A DNA stretch of 64,000 bases from Anaerosalibacter bizertensis (GCF_009696605.1 NZ_VULR01000006.1:62001-126000); one strand, 5' to 3'. Shown: positions 37,424 through 45,506, numbered from the stretch's first letter. A program made the numbers and translations. The notes: generated by a model from the sequence alone, not told the origin.

Positions 37424-38662
37424 ATGACAAAAATTGGTTTTAAAGGCGGAATGCTTATTGATGGTACAGGAAAGGAACCTGTTGAAAATTCTTTGGTATT
37501 GGTTGAAGATGGCAAGATCAAATATGCAGGAGAAGAAATACATATAGATTCAGATTATGAAATCGTGGATATATCTGGAATGACAATTATGCCTGGACTT
37601 ATTGATACCCATGTTCATTTTGGTGGTGCCCTAAGCCCTTCAGATGTAGATTGGGTCCTTGAACCAGTTTTACAAAAAGCGGTTGTATCTGTTTCTCAAG
37701 GAGAAGCTTGTTTAGAACATGGTCTTACTACTGTAGGGGATATTTCAAGAAATGGAACTTACTTAAGGGATATGATTGAGAAGGGAATTGTTAAAGGACC
37801 AAGAACTATTACTTGTGGATTAGGTCTTTCTAGAACTAGTGGCCATGGTGATACCCATTCGCTACCTTTTGATTATGTTCAAGAATCCCATCCTTGGGCT
37901 ATATGTGTAGATGGTAGGGAAAATTTACGTAATGCAGTGAGAAGAATTATTAGAACTAATCCAGATATGATTAAGATTTGGGCTACAGGTGGAGGAGTAT
38001 GGAGATTAGAAAGAAAAACTGATCAACACTACAGTTTTGAAGAGATCCAAGTAGTAGTGGAAGAAGCAAACTATGTAGGACTTCCTGTAAGAGCTCATTG
38101 TGAAAGTTTAGAGGGGGCAAAGGATTGCTGTAAAGCTGGAGTATATAGTATTGAACATGGACAAGAACTAGATGAAGAATGTCTTCAAATGATGGTAGAA
38201 AAGGATATTACTTTAGTTCCGACTATGCAATTTTTCTATGAATGGTTTACTGAATATGAACCACCATATAGGCCTATATTGGATAAATTTCCTGGAGAAA
38301 CTATTGCAGAAAAAGAATTGAACCGTACAATAGCTAATTTTCAAGCTGCAAAAGATGCAGGAATTAGAATAGTAGTAGGTTCTGATTCTTTCTGTAGCCA
38401 GCTTACACCTTATGGTGAATATAGTTTGAAGGAAATATATGCTATAAATAAGGCTGGACTATCACCTATGGAAACCATAGTAGCTGCAACTAAAAGTGGT
38501 GCAGATATGCTTCAAGTATTAGATATTACAGGCACTTTAGAAGAAGGAAAATATGCTGATTTAATAGTACTTGAGAAAAATCCATTAGATAATATAGAAA
38601 ATATTAATAAAGAAAATATGGCTATAATAATGAAAGAAGGAAATTTTGTAAAGAGAATATAA
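37424..38662 (+). CDS. Amidohydrolase (imidazolonepropionase/prolidase-like)
   Basis: A 412-residue amidohydrolase-superfamily enzyme. The first metal motif is MPGLIDTHVHFGG (about 53-65), and a likely carboxylated-Lys or equivalent ligand lies in MIKIWATGG. Further His ligands are in VRAHCES and SIEHGQEL, and the catalytic Asp is in VVGSDSF (about 320-326). The closing EEGKYADLIVLEKNPLD is typical of the group. Relatives hydrolyse Xaa-Pro or Xaa-Arg dipeptides, imidazolonepropionate or organophosphates. The substrate is not determined; the pairing with a transporter suggests catabolism of an imported amide or dipeptide. RBS AAGGAGGGG. Confidence 0.85.
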   Translation: MTKIGFKGGMLIDGTGKEPVENSLVLVEDGKIKYAGEEIHIDSDYEIVDISGMTIMPGLIDTHVHFGGALSPSDVDWVLEPVLQKAVVSVSQGEACLEHGLTTVGDISRNGTYLRDMIEKGIVKGPRTITCGLGLSRTSGHGDTHSLPFDYVQESHPWAICVDGRENLRNAVRRIIRTNPDMIKIWATGGGVWRLERKTDQHYSFEEIQVVVEEANYVGLPVRAHCESLEGAKDCCKAGVYSIEHGQELDEECLQMMVEKDITLVPTMQFFYEWFTEYEPPYRPILDKFPGETIAEKELNRTIANFQAAKDAGIRIVVGSDSFCSQLTPYGEYSLKEIYAINKAGLSPMETIVAATKSGADMLQVLDITGTLEEGKYADLIVLEKNPLDNIENINKENMAIIMKEGNFVKRI

Positions 38663-38690
38663 TTGATTAAAATAATTTAAATTGGTTAAA

Positions 38691-38730
38691 AAGATAAGGG
38701 AAAGAAAAAATCTTTCACTTATCTTTTTTT
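38691..38730 (+). terminator. Intrinsic terminator after the amidohydrolase
   Basis: AAAGATAAGGGAAAGA pairs with TCTTTCACTTATCTTT (one bulge) and runs into seven T. Confidence 0.8.
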
Positions 38731-38749
38731 GTATTGGATATAATAGTTA

Positions 38750-38841
38750 TTATCAATTGATAAAGCTTGTTATTTGGCTAAAATAGTAGACTTTTGGACT
38801 TATTGGGTATATAATATTATCAATTGAATATAATTGATAAT
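38750..38841 (+). promoter_or_regulatory. Promoter of the CDF transporter flanked by two ATCAATTGAT-type palindromes
   Basis: TTATCAATTGATAA (38750-38763) is a perfect palindrome upstream of a promoter (TAGACT 38787-38792, 17 bases, TATAAT 38810-38815). Overlapping the expected transcription start, ATTATCAATT (38816-38825) and AATTGATAAT (38832-38841) repeat the same half-sites with six bases between. The placement suggests a repressor that bridges or blocks the promoter. Confidence 0.55.
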
Positions 38842-38874
38842 ATTAATGGAAGATATTATTTTGGAGGTAATAAT

Positions 38875-39747
38875 ATGGATAATTATAAATTAGGATTTAA
38901 AGTGTCTGTTATTACTATAATTATTAATGTAGTTTTATCAGCAATTAAGATATTTGCAGGAATTATAGGAAAGAGTAATGCGATGTTTGCAGATGGTGTC
39001 CATACTTTATCCGATGTACTAACTACTTTTGTAGTACTACTAGGTTTGAAAGTTTCATCAAAAGAAGCTGACGAAAACCATCCATATGGGCACGAAAAAT
39101 ACGAGCCTATTTTTGCAAAGCTTTTAAGTATCCTACTTTTACTAACAGGGGTTTATATTGGTTATGAAAGTGTGAAAGTTTTAATAAGTGGTAATATTAA
39201 AACACCTGGCTTAATAGCTTTGGTAGCTGCTTTAGTTTCAATTGTTTCTAAAGAGGCTATGTACTGGTATACTGTAAAGACGGCAAAGAAAATAAAAAGT
39301 TTATCTTTAGAGGCAGATGCTTGGCATCACAGGTCAGATGTGCTATCATCTATAGGTACTTTTGTAGGTATTTTGGGAGCTAGAATGGGTATTAAGGTGT
39401 TAGACCCTATAGCTGGAATAGTTGTTAGTATTTTTGTTGTAAAAGTAGGGGTGGAACTATATCTAAAAGCTACGAGGGAATTGGTAGATGAAGCAGCAGA
39501 TGATGAGACTATTGAAAAAATCAAAAGTTTAATTTTTTCTGTAAAAGGTGTAGAAGAGATCAGGGATTTAAAGACTAGAGTATTTGGAAATAAAATATTT
39601 GTTGATATAGAGATTGCTGTAAATGGTTCTATTTCTGTAAAAGAAGGTCATGATATAGCTGAAGAAGTTCATGATATTATTGAAAATAGTGTAGAAAGTG
39701 TGAAGCATTGTATGGTTCATGTGGAACCTAAAAAAACTCAAGATTAA
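38875..39747 (+). CDS. Cation diffusion facilitator (CDF) family metal efflux protein
   Basis: A 290-residue metal/proton antiporter. Six membrane helices span about 12-205. The metal site is in helices 2 and 5: SNAMFADGVHTLSDV (Asp and His) and EADAWHHRSDVLSS (the HxxxD motif). The C-terminal cytoplasmic domain (about 205-290) has the ferredoxin-like fold with DIEIAV and HVEP. Substrates are zinc, iron, cobalt or manganese; the DxxxD/HxxxD mix does not decide which. The ATG at 38875 has TGGAGGTAA upstream; an earlier ATG at 38824 lies inside the operator and lacks a ribosome binding site. Confidence 0.9.
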   Translation: MDNYKLGFKVSVITIIINVVLSAIKIFAGIIGKSNAMFADGVHTLSDVLTTFVVLLGLKVSSKEADENHPYGHEKYEPIFAKLLSILLLLTGVYIGYESVKVLISGNIKTPGLIALVAALVSIVSKEAMYWYTVKTAKKIKSLSLEADAWHHRSDVLSSIGTFVGILGARMGIKVLDPIAGIVVSIFVVKVGVELYLKATRELVDEAADDETIEKIKSLIFSVKGVEEIRDLKTRVFGNKIFVDIEIAVNGSISVKEGHDIAEEVHDIIENSVESVKHCMVHVEPKKTQD

Positions 39748-39763
39748 CTTCTTGAGTTTTTTA
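39731..39763 (+). terminator. Intrinsic terminator of the CDF gene
   Basis: AAACTCAAG (39734-39742) pairs with CTTGAGTTT (39751-39759). The left arm lies inside the coding end and a T-run follows. Confidence 0.75.
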
Positions 39764-39834
39764 TTATGCTATATATTAAAAAAATATGGGTATCTTATTG
39801 AGTGAAGAATAAAAATAAAAAGGAGGTCTTTAAA

Positions 39835-40023
39835 ATGAAAGCATATGTAGATAAAGATACCTGTATTGGCTGTGGATTATGTCCAAGTATATGTCCAGAG
39901 GTTTTTGAAATGGACGATGATGGAAAAGCAGTAGCATATAATGAGGATGTTTCTGAAGGACTAGTAGATAGTGCTAAAGAAGCCGAGGAGTCATGTCCAG
40001 TAGCTGCTATAACAGTTGAATAG
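39835..40023 (+). CDS. Ferredoxin, [4Fe-4S] type
   Basis: A 62-residue monocluster ferredoxin of the Thermotoga/Bacillus Fer type. Cysteines lie in DTCIGCGLCPSICPE (C10, C13, C16, C20) and one more in EESCPVAAITVE. The CxxCxxC...C spacing and the later CP bind a single [4Fe-4S] cluster, and the remaining Cys may be free or disulphide-bonded. It is a low-potential electron carrier in the cytoplasm. The ATG at 39835 has AAAGGAGGTC upstream; an in-frame GTG 33 bases earlier is not needed. It is monocistronic with a terminator behind it. Confidence 0.93.
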   Translation: MKAYVDKDTCIGCGLCPSICPEVFEMDDDGKAVAYNEDVSEGLVDSAKEAEESCPVAAITVE

Positions 40024-40033
40024 CTTTTAAATT

Positions 40034-40067
40034 AAAATACATAGCTAGAATTTTAGCTATGTATTTT
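40034..40067. terminator. Intrinsic terminator after ferredoxin
   Basis: AAAATACATAGCTA and TAGCTATGTATTTT enclose a short loop, giving a symmetric hairpin that ends in T. Confidence 0.75.
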
Positions 40068-40146
40068 CACCTCTTGATACTAGATGTAATATGTAATATA
40101 ATATTCACTGTAATAATATTAATATTATATGTAAAAATAGAAGGAT

Positions 40147-40950
40147 GTGTTTGTGGTGGGGTGTATTAGAAGGTATTGCACTGCAGTTATAGTTTTAATA
40201 GGAATGTTGGCAACCACAAGTTTTGCTAGTGCTGGGGGGCATTTGCAAGATACTGAGCCTATAAAAGAGGAAACAATAAATATGATAAAAGAGAAGAAAG
40301 ATATATTTAGGGAAAAAAGAAAATCTAAGGATAAAAAAAGAAATATTTTGAAGACAAAGGAAGGAAAAAAAGCTTACAAGGTTATAAGTGAAACATTCTT
40401 ATTAGATAAAGCTAGTGCAGAAGGAAGAGTTGTAGATGAATTAGAATCAGGAGAAATTATATATCTTATAAATAGTCATGGAGGATATGGACTATTTATA
40501 ACTAAAAATTCTAATAAAGGCTTTGTAAAACTTGATGAAGTAAATGAAGAATCGGAAGAACTAATAAATATAACTACCGGTGTTTCAAAAGTTACTAAGA
40601 CCATATTTAATGAAGATGAATCTTATTATAGACTTGTGAAAGGCGATAATGTATTGATTAAAGACTATGATGAAGATGAAAAAGAATACATAATTGTAGA
40701 TAAGTTTGGAAAAGAATTCAAATTGTCCTCAGAAGATATTGCTTTAAATGGTAATCCAGCTATAGCTTCAAGAGATAGGGCTTTAAATAGAAGCTCTAAT
40801 TCAAAAGAAACTGTAGATAAATTAAATTTTAAAATCGTTGATATATTGTATCGTAATACTTTAGTAGAAGATAAAATTCAAAATGTAAATTCCATGAACA
40901 TAATAAATAAAAATATAATTAATAGAGGAATGACAATTAATATTGATTAG
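40147..40950 (+). CDS. Secreted protein of unknown function, possible SH3-like domain
   Basis: A protein of about 265 residues with an N-terminal signal peptide (basic start, hydrophobic core AVIVLIGMLATTSFA, cleavage near SFASA-GG). Then comes a Lys/Glu-rich helical stretch (about 40-75) and a beta-rich middle (about 80-140) that resembles a bacterial SH3-like wall-associated domain (FLLDKASAEGRVVDELESGE, GFVKLDEV). The C-terminal part is not recognised. The start is uncertain: GTG codons at 40147, 40153 and 40156 are all in frame, and AGAAGGA spacing favours 40153. No function is assigned. Confidence 0.6.
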   Translation: MFVVGCIRRYCTAVIVLIGMLATTSFASAGGHLQDTEPIKEETINMIKEKKDIFREKRKSKDKKRNILKTKEGKKAYKVISETFLLDKASAEGRVVDELESGEIIYLINSHGGYGLFITKNSNKGFVKLDEVNEESEELINITTGVSKVTKTIFNEDESYYRLVKGDNVLIKDYDEDEKEYIIVDKFGKEFKLSSEDIALNGNPAIASRDRALNRSSNSKETVDKLNFKIVDILYRNTLVEDKIQNVNSMNIINKNIINRGMTINID

Positions 40951-40975
40951 CTCAAATTTTGGGCTAATCTTTTCT
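40945..40975 (+). terminator. Intrinsic terminator after the secreted protein
   Basis: GATTAGC (40945-40951) pairs with GCTAATC (40963-40969) and a T-run follows. It overlaps the stop codon. Confidence 0.7.
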
Positions 40976-41002
40976 ATATTCTTATAAAGAGGGGGAATCA
41001 AA

Positions 41003-41593
41003 ATGAAAGAGGGTATTACTAAGAAAGAGAAGATTGCTAGAATTATTAGTGTTTTAACAGTTGTACCAATAGTTGCTTTTTCCACAATTACTTTACTGTA
41101 CATTAAATTTAAGAAAGAGTTTATAAGTCCTTTATGGTATTTTCACTCTATATTATTTCTAACTATATTACCTATATCTGCTTATCCATTAAAATATATA
41201 TTGCCAAAGTATAAAAATGCGGGAAGAGATGGGGAAAGGAAACTTGCATTTATTTTAGCGGTATCAGGTTATATTATAGGAAGTCTTCTTGTTTTATTAC
41301 TTAGAGGTCCTCTTATTGTTAAAAAAATATTTGCTGCCTATGTTGCTTCGGGAGTACTTTTGGCTTTTGTAAATAAAATTTTAAAATTTAAAGCCAGTGG
41401 ACATGCTTGTGGAGTGTCAGGACCTATTACTCTTTTGTATCATTTCTTAGGCAAACCCATTCTTTTCTTGTATTTAATTATGCCCTTAATATTTTGGTCA
41501 AGAATAAATTTGAAAAGACATACATATAAAGAATTAGTAGCAGGAACTTTAGTGGGGATATTTTCTACTCTATTAGGGTTATGGTTGCTATAA
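41003..41593 (+). CDS. PAP2-like integral membrane protein
   Basis: A 196-residue protein with about five membrane helices. The pattern FKASGHACGVSGPITLL (about 131-147) followed by WSRINLKRHTYKELVAG (about 167-183) matches PAP2 motifs 2 and 3 (SGH and SRxxxxxH). Motif 1, KxxxxxxRP, appears only as KYKNAGRDGERK. PAP2 enzymes dephosphorylate membrane lipids such as undecaprenyl pyrophosphate or phosphatidate. Compared with the family it is short and motif 1 is poor, so catalytic activity is likely but not assured. The ATG follows AGAGGGGG. Confidence 0.7.
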   Translation: MKEGITKKEKIARIISVLTVVPIVAFSTITLLYIKFKKEFISPLWYFHSILFLTILPISAYPLKYILPKYKNAGRDGERKLAFILAVSGYIIGSLLVLLLRGPLIVKKIFAAYVASGVLLAFVNKILKFKASGHACGVSGPITLLYHFLGKPILFLYLIMPLIFWSRINLKRHTYKELVAGTLVGIFSTLLGLWLL

Positions 41594-41678
41594 ATATACA
41601 CTGGTTTTAACTTGTTTTTTCCATATTATATGATAAAATTATTTAAGTGCAACCAAAATTATTATAAGGGGGATTTTT

Positions 41679-42524
41679 ATGGCTAATATACTAAAAGGTA
41701 AGGAAGTTGTAAAAAAAGTTAAGGAGTCTATGAAGAGGGATGTGAAAGATCTAAATAATAGAGGTATTACTCCTACTTTAGCCATAATTAGATTAGGAGA
41801 AAATCCAGACGATATAGCATATGAAAGAAGCATACTTAAAAATTGTGATGGTGTAGGAATAGAGGGAGAGGTTTATGAAAAAGATGAAAATATTTCTACA
41901 GAAGATTTGATTTCTTTAATAGAAGAACTAAATACAGATAATAATGTTCATGGTATTTTAATATTTAGACCATTACCAAAACATATAGATGAAGATATAA
42001 TAGCTAAAACTATTAGTCCTTTAAAAGATGTAGATTGTATGAATCCATTGAACTTAGAGAAAATATTCGAAGGAAATATGGAAGGTTTTGCTCCATGTAC
42101 TCCAAAAGCAGCAGTGATGATTATGGATCATTATAATATACCTTTAGAAGGGGCTCATGTAGTGATTATAAATAGGAGTATGGTAGTAGGTAGGCCACTA
42201 TCAATGATGCTCTTAGGTAAAAACTCTACTGTAACTATTTGCCATTCTAAAACTAAAGATTTAAAAGGTTTTACTAACAGTGCAGATGTTGTAGTAACTG
42301 CATTGGGCAGACCAAAGTATGTAACTGATGAATATTTTAATGAGAAAAGTGTTGTGATAGATGTGGGAATAAGTTTTGATGAAAATGGAAAAATGGCAGG
42401 AGATGTAGATTTTGACAATGTATCTTCAAAGGTTGAAGCTATTACACCAGTTCCAGGAGGAGTAGGAAGCTTGACTACATCTATTTTACTAAGCCATGTA
42501 ATCCTTGCGGCGAAGAGTCTTTAA
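41679..42524 (+). CDS. folD: FolD-family methylenetetrahydrofolate dehydrogenase with altered cyclohydrolase residues
   Basis: A 281-residue FolD homologue. This enzyme interconverts 5,10-methylene-, methenyl- and 10-formyl-tetrahydrofolate with NADP. The NADP-binding region (INRSMVVGRPLSMML) and the PVPGGVGSLTTSILL end are normal, and the Asp of LKDVD is kept. Two catalytic positions differ. The Y-x-x-x-K motif (Tyr50/Lys54 in Escherichia coli, as recalled) reads Y-E-R-S-I, so Lys is Ile. The Gln of GILVQLPLP reads GILIFRPLP, so Gln is Phe. This suggests a dehydrogenase with impaired or absent cyclohydrolase activity. The ATG at 41679 follows AAGGGGGAT. Confidence 0.87.
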   Translation: MANILKGKEVVKKVKESMKRDVKDLNNRGITPTLAIIRLGENPDDIAYERSILKNCDGVGIEGEVYEKDENISTEDLISLIEELNTDNNVHGILIFRPLPKHIDEDIIAKTISPLKDVDCMNPLNLEKIFEGNMEGFAPCTPKAAVMIMDHYNIPLEGAHVVIINRSMVVGRPLSMMLLGKNSTVTICHSKTKDLKGFTNSADVVVTALGRPKYVTDEYFNEKSVVIDVGISFDENGKMAGDVDFDNVSSKVEAITPVPGGVGSLTTSILLSHVILAAKSL

Positions 42525-42545
42525 AAAAGACTCTTTTTTTCTTTT
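42513..42545 (+). terminator. Intrinsic terminator of folD
   Basis: AAGAGTCTT pairs with AAGACTCTT across the stop codon and is followed by a long T-run. Confidence 0.85.
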
Positions 42546-42571
42546 TTATACAAAACTAGTCAATTTTCTTT

Positions 42572-42601
42572 GAAGGAAAATATAGATAGGATATAGAATA
42601 G
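42572..42601 (+). promoter_or_regulatory. Sigma-H-type promoter of the spoIIA operon
   Basis: GAAGGAAAA (42572-42580), a 12-base spacer and ATAGAATAG (42593-42601) fit the Bacillus sigma-H consensus RnAGGAwww-N11-12-RnnGAATww at all but one position. spoIIA is a classical sigma-H target, so position supports the reading. Confidence 0.7.
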
Positions 42602-42641
42602 AAGAGTGGATAGAAGAATATGTAGCATGGGAGGGATAAAT

Positions 42642-42986
42642 TTGAGGTTAATATTAGATACAATTGATGAAAATCTAATAGTTAAATTTAAGGGGGAATT
42701 AGATCATCACACTACAGAAGAAGCTAGAAATAAAATTGATATGTGGTATTTTGAAAAAAGGAAAAAAAATATAATATTTGATTTAAGAGAATTGAATTTT
42801 ATGGATAGTTCAGGTATTGGACTTATAATGGGAAGATATAAAACTTGTAAGGAAAATGGAGGAGAAGTCTTTATAGTTAGTTCCAATTCTAATGTAGAGA
42901 GAATTTTACGTATGTCAGGAATTTATAAGATAATAAGGGTCTATCCAACAGTTGACTCTATATTAGAAAATAGTTTAGAGGGGTGA
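42642..42986 (+). CDS. spoIIAA: Anti-sigma F factor antagonist SpoIIAA
   Basis: A 114-residue STAS-domain protein that binds SpoIIAB and frees sigma F in the forespore. The phosphorylated Ser lies in NFMDSSGIGLIMGRY (S57, the equivalent of the Bacillus Ser58). I chose the TTG at 42642 because GGGAGGG precedes it and the resulting length equals the family's about 115 residues. A longer in-frame start at 42606 has no ribosome binding site. It is the first gene of the operon, six bases before spoIIAB, behind a sigma-H-type promoter. Confidence 0.93.
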   Translation: MRLILDTIDENLIVKFKGELDHHTTEEARNKIDMWYFEKRKKNIIFDLRELNFMDSSGIGLIMGRYKTCKENGGEVFIVSSNSNVERILRMSGIYKIIRVYPTVDSILENSLEG

Positions 42987-42992
42987 TAGTTG

Positions 42993-43433
42993 ATGAAAAA
43001 TACAAATTATATGAAATTAGAGTTTGCTAGCAAATCTACTAATGAAGCTTTTGCAAGGGTAGTAGTGGCTGCCTTTGCTTCCCAATTGGATCCTACTATA
43101 GAAGAAATATCGGATATAAAAACTGCAGTTTCTGAAGCAGTAACAAACTCTATAATACATGGATATGAAAATGTTGAAGGAATGGTAACTATAGAAAGTA
43201 GAATAGTTGATAATGAAATAGAGATAATAATTAAAGATGATGGAAAGGGTATTGATGATTTAGAAAAAGCTTTGGAACCTTTTTATACATCTAAACCAGA
43301 GTTAGAAAGATCGGGGATGGGTTTTACAGTAATGGAGACTTTTATGGACAAATTAGAAGTAGTATCTGAGCCAGGGAAAGGGACTAAGGTAAGAATGATA
43401 AAAAAGTTTAAAAGCCTTCCTAATAAGGAGTAG
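42993..43433 (+). CDS. spoIIAB: Anti-sigma F factor and serine kinase SpoIIAB
   Basis: A 146-residue GHKL-fold ATPase that holds sigma F inactive and phosphorylates SpoIIAA. The N box is [14 protein letters not shown] (about 45-58), with [10 protein letters not shown] as the G1 box and [15 protein letters not shown] as the G2 box. The ATG at 42993 has GAGGGGTGA upstream; a TTG three bases earlier is an alternative. The order spoIIAA-spoIIAB-sigF is the conserved sporulation operon. Confidence 0.95.
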   Translation: MKNTNYMKLEFASKSTNEAFARVVVAAFASQLDPTIEEISDIKTAVSEAVTNSIIHGYENVEGMVTIESRIVDNEIEIIIKDDGKGIDDLEKALEPFYTSKPELERSGMGFTVMETFMDKLEVVSEPGKGTKVRMIKKFKSLPNKE

Positions 43434-43438
43434 ATGCT

Positions 43439-44200
43439 ATGACTAGGGTGGATAACAATGAAAAAGGACTTTTAAGTCACGAAGAAACTATGAAGTTTAT
43501 AAAAGAGGCTCAAAAAGGTAGTGAAGAAGCAAAAGATATATTAGTTAATAAAAATATAGGTCTTGTAAGAAGCGTATTAAAAGGTTTTACCAATAGAGGT
43601 TATGATACTGAAGATTTATTTCAAATAGGATGTATAGGGCTTTTAAAGGCTATAGACAAATTTGATACAAGTTATAATGTTAAATTCTCTACATATGCTG
43701 TTCCAATGATCATAGGAGAGATAAAGAGATTTTTAAGGGATGATGGAATTATAAAGGTGAGCAGGTCTTTGAAGCAGACTACAATAAGGGTAAGAACTGC
43801 TTCCGAAAAGTTGGCTAAAGAATTGGGAAGAGAAGCTACAATACAAGAAATAGCTGATGAAATAGGTATGGATAAAGAAGATGTAGTAGTAGCTTTAGAC
43901 TCTAACTATCAACCTGATTATTTACATGATATAATCCATGAAAGTGATGGTTCACCTCTTTTCTTAATAGACAAAATAAGCTCAGATGAACATGATGAAA
44001 AGGATATTATTGAAAAAATTATTTTAAAAGAAATGTTAAGTAAGTTAAAACCTAGGGATAGACAAATAATTGTAATGCGCTATTTTAAAGATAAAACCCA
44101 GGTTGAGGTGGCTAAAATGTTGGGTATATCCCAGGTTCAAGTATCTAGAATAGAAAAGAGAATATTGAAGGATATGAGAGGAATGTTAGCAGAGGCATGA
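43439..44200 (+). CDS. sigF: RNA polymerase sigma-F factor, forespore specific
   Basis: A 253-residue sigma-70-family factor. Region 2 (about 38-110) contains LVRSVLKGFTNRGYDTEDLFQIG and the -10-recognising KFSTYAVPMIIGEIKRFLRDD. Region 3 covers about 115-165, and region 4 (about 195-250) contains RDRQIIVMRYFKDKTQVEVAKMLGISQVQVSRIEKRIL. It starts five bases after spoIIAB with AAGGAGTAG upstream. It turns on early forespore genes; spoVA genes directly downstream are usually sigma-G targets. Confidence 0.96.
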   Translation: MTRVDNNEKGLLSHEETMKFIKEAQKGSEEAKDILVNKNIGLVRSVLKGFTNRGYDTEDLFQIGCIGLLKAIDKFDTSYNVKFSTYAVPMIIGEIKRFLRDDGIIKVSRSLKQTTIRVRTASEKLAKELGREATIQEIADEIGMDKEDVVVALDSNYQPDYLHDIIHESDGSPLFLIDKISSDEHDEKDIIEKIILKEMLSKLKPRDRQIIVMRYFKDKTQVEVAKMLGISQVQVSRIEKRILKDMRGMLAEA

Positions 44201-44220
44201 AATCATGCCTTTATTTTTTT
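44193..44220 (+). terminator. Intrinsic terminator of the spoIIA operon
   Basis: AGGCATGA (44193-44200) and TCATGCCT (44203-44210) overlap the end of sigF and run into TTATTTTTTT. Confidence 0.8.
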
Positions 44221-44282
44221 GAATTAAAAAAAAATAAATGTAAATAATAAAGGTGAAGAATAAAAGAAATAGGAGTGATTTA

Positions 44283-44456
44283 ATGGAGAAAAAACCTAGA
44301 AAGGTTTTAATATTAGCTTTAGTACTTATAATCTCTTTCTCTATTGGGATAATATTATATCAGAACAATAATAAATCTAATAAGACCATTCCTAAAAAAG
44401 CAAAATTTGTAGATAATATTAGTTATTATACAAATTGGGGTGAGAACCATAGATAA
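44283..44456 (+). CDS. Small membrane protein preceding spoVAA
   Basis: A 57-residue protein with a basic N-terminus (MEKKPRKV), one membrane helix (about 9-26) and a Lys/Asn-rich outer tail. The ATG at 44283 has TAGGAGTGA seven bases upstream; an in-frame GTG at 44253 has a weaker site. It overlaps the spoVAA start by 17 bases, so it is translationally coupled to the spoVA operon. No family is recognised. A small sporulation-specific membrane protein is the best guess from context. Confidence 0.55.
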   Translation: MEKKPRKVLILALVLIISFSIGIILYQNNNKSNKTIPKKAKFVDNISYYTNWGENHR

Positions 44457-45075
44457 AGATCAAGCTTATATAAAATTAGAGTCTAGATATACTGTTAAAC
44501 CAAATAGTGATGTTTATTTAACCGATGTAGCTGAAATATATTGTAACAATCCAAGTGTACAAAAATTTTTAGAGTCTCTTAAAGTATATAAATCTAAAAA
44601 TGAAGAAATATATGAATTTGTATCTACTATAGATATTTTAAGTAAAATTGAAAATCAAAGGGACAATATAGATGTAATAATGGTTGGAGAACCTGAAGTA
44701 TTAATTGAAGTAAAAAAATCAGAGGAAAAGAGTAAAATATTTGAATACTTTAAAGTATTAGTAGTCTGCTTAGTTTTATTTTTTGGAGCAGGATTGGCTA
44801 TTATATATTTTCACGAAGATGTGAATATGCAAAAATGTATGGAAAAAATTTTCTATATTATTACAGGAGAATATCAGAAAAATCCTTTGATTGTACTTAT
44901 ACCATATTCTTTAGGTATAGGCATAGGTATTGGTGCTTTTTTTAGTCCTGTATTTAGTGTTAAATCTAAACGAAAAGAGCCAGGACCATTAGAAGTTGAG
45001 ATGGATCAATATAATAAAGAACTAGATGAATATATTATTGAAAAAATAAAAAACACAAATAAACCTCTTAAATAG
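44440..45075 (+). CDS. spoVAA: Stage V sporulation protein AA
   Basis: A 211-residue protein. The first about 100 residues form the soluble SpoVAA domain (YIKLESRYTVKPNSDVYLTDVAEIY, DVIMVGEPEVLIEV). Two membrane helices lie at about 107-127 and 149-170, with a charged C-terminal tail. SpoVA proteins make the channel that moves dipicolinic acid into the forespore and out at germination. The start is a GTG at 44440 inside the preceding small gene, with a weak site (TTGGGGTGA). Length and order agree with the family. Confidence 0.88.
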   Translation: MRTIDKDQAYIKLESRYTVKPNSDVYLTDVAEIYCNNPSVQKFLESLKVYKSKNEEIYEFVSTIDILSKIENQRDNIDVIMVGEPEVLIEVKKSEEKSKIFEYFKVLVVCLVLFFGAGLAIIYFHEDVNMQKCMEKIFYIITGEYQKNPLIVLIPYSLGIGIGIGAFFSPVFSVKSKRKEPGPLEVEMDQYNKELDEYIIEKIKNTNKPLK

Positions 45076-45083
45076 GTGGTGGT

Positions 45084-45506
45084 ATGTTGTTAAGGGTTTT
45101 ATTAGCTTTTATAGGTTTATCAACAGGAATAGTAGTAGGAAATGCAGCAGGAGCTTTTATTGCTTTGCTAGGTGTAGTACCAAGATTAGCTCAGATAAGC
45201 GATACAGATGAAAAAATACCTTTATATGAGTGGATTTTGATTTTATCAATGACAATGTTTAGTTTTATATTTTTTTCTGATTTTTCTTTTAAATTTAATA
45301 AGTATTTATCCATTATATCAGGATTGTTTTTTGGTACTTTTGTAGGGTTATTTGCTTCTGCATTGGCAGAAGTTTTAAATGTAATCCCAGTTTTATCTAG
45401 AAAAATGGAAATAACTGAGTACATACCTTTTTTAATTATTTCAATATTATTAGGAAAGGTATCAGCTTCACTATTAAATTGGTTGGTATTAGTAAGTTAC
45501 AAATAG
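45084..45506 (+). CDS. spoVAB: Stage V sporulation protein AB
   Basis: A 140-residue membrane protein with four predicted helices and the SpoVAB-typical opening FIGLSTGIVVGNAAGAF followed by RLAQISDT. It has a second Gly-rich helix (ISGLFFGTFVGLFASAL) and a short ending helix. It follows spoVAA by eight bases. The start at 45084 (ATG) has AGGTGGTG upstream. It is thought to help assemble the dipicolinate channel. Confidence 0.9.
   Translation: MLLRVLLAFIGLSTGIVVGNAAGAFIALLGVVPRLAQISDTDEKIPLYEWILILSMTMFSFIFFSDFSFKFNKYLSIISGLFFGTFVGLFASALAEVLNVIPVLSRKMEITEYIPFLIISILLGKVSASLLNWLVLVSYK

Noticed and set aside
44253-45075. The small frame before spoVAA and spoVAA as one frameshifted gene
   Set aside because: SpoVAA is complete from its GTG at 44440, and the small frame has its own start, ribosome binding site and membrane helix.
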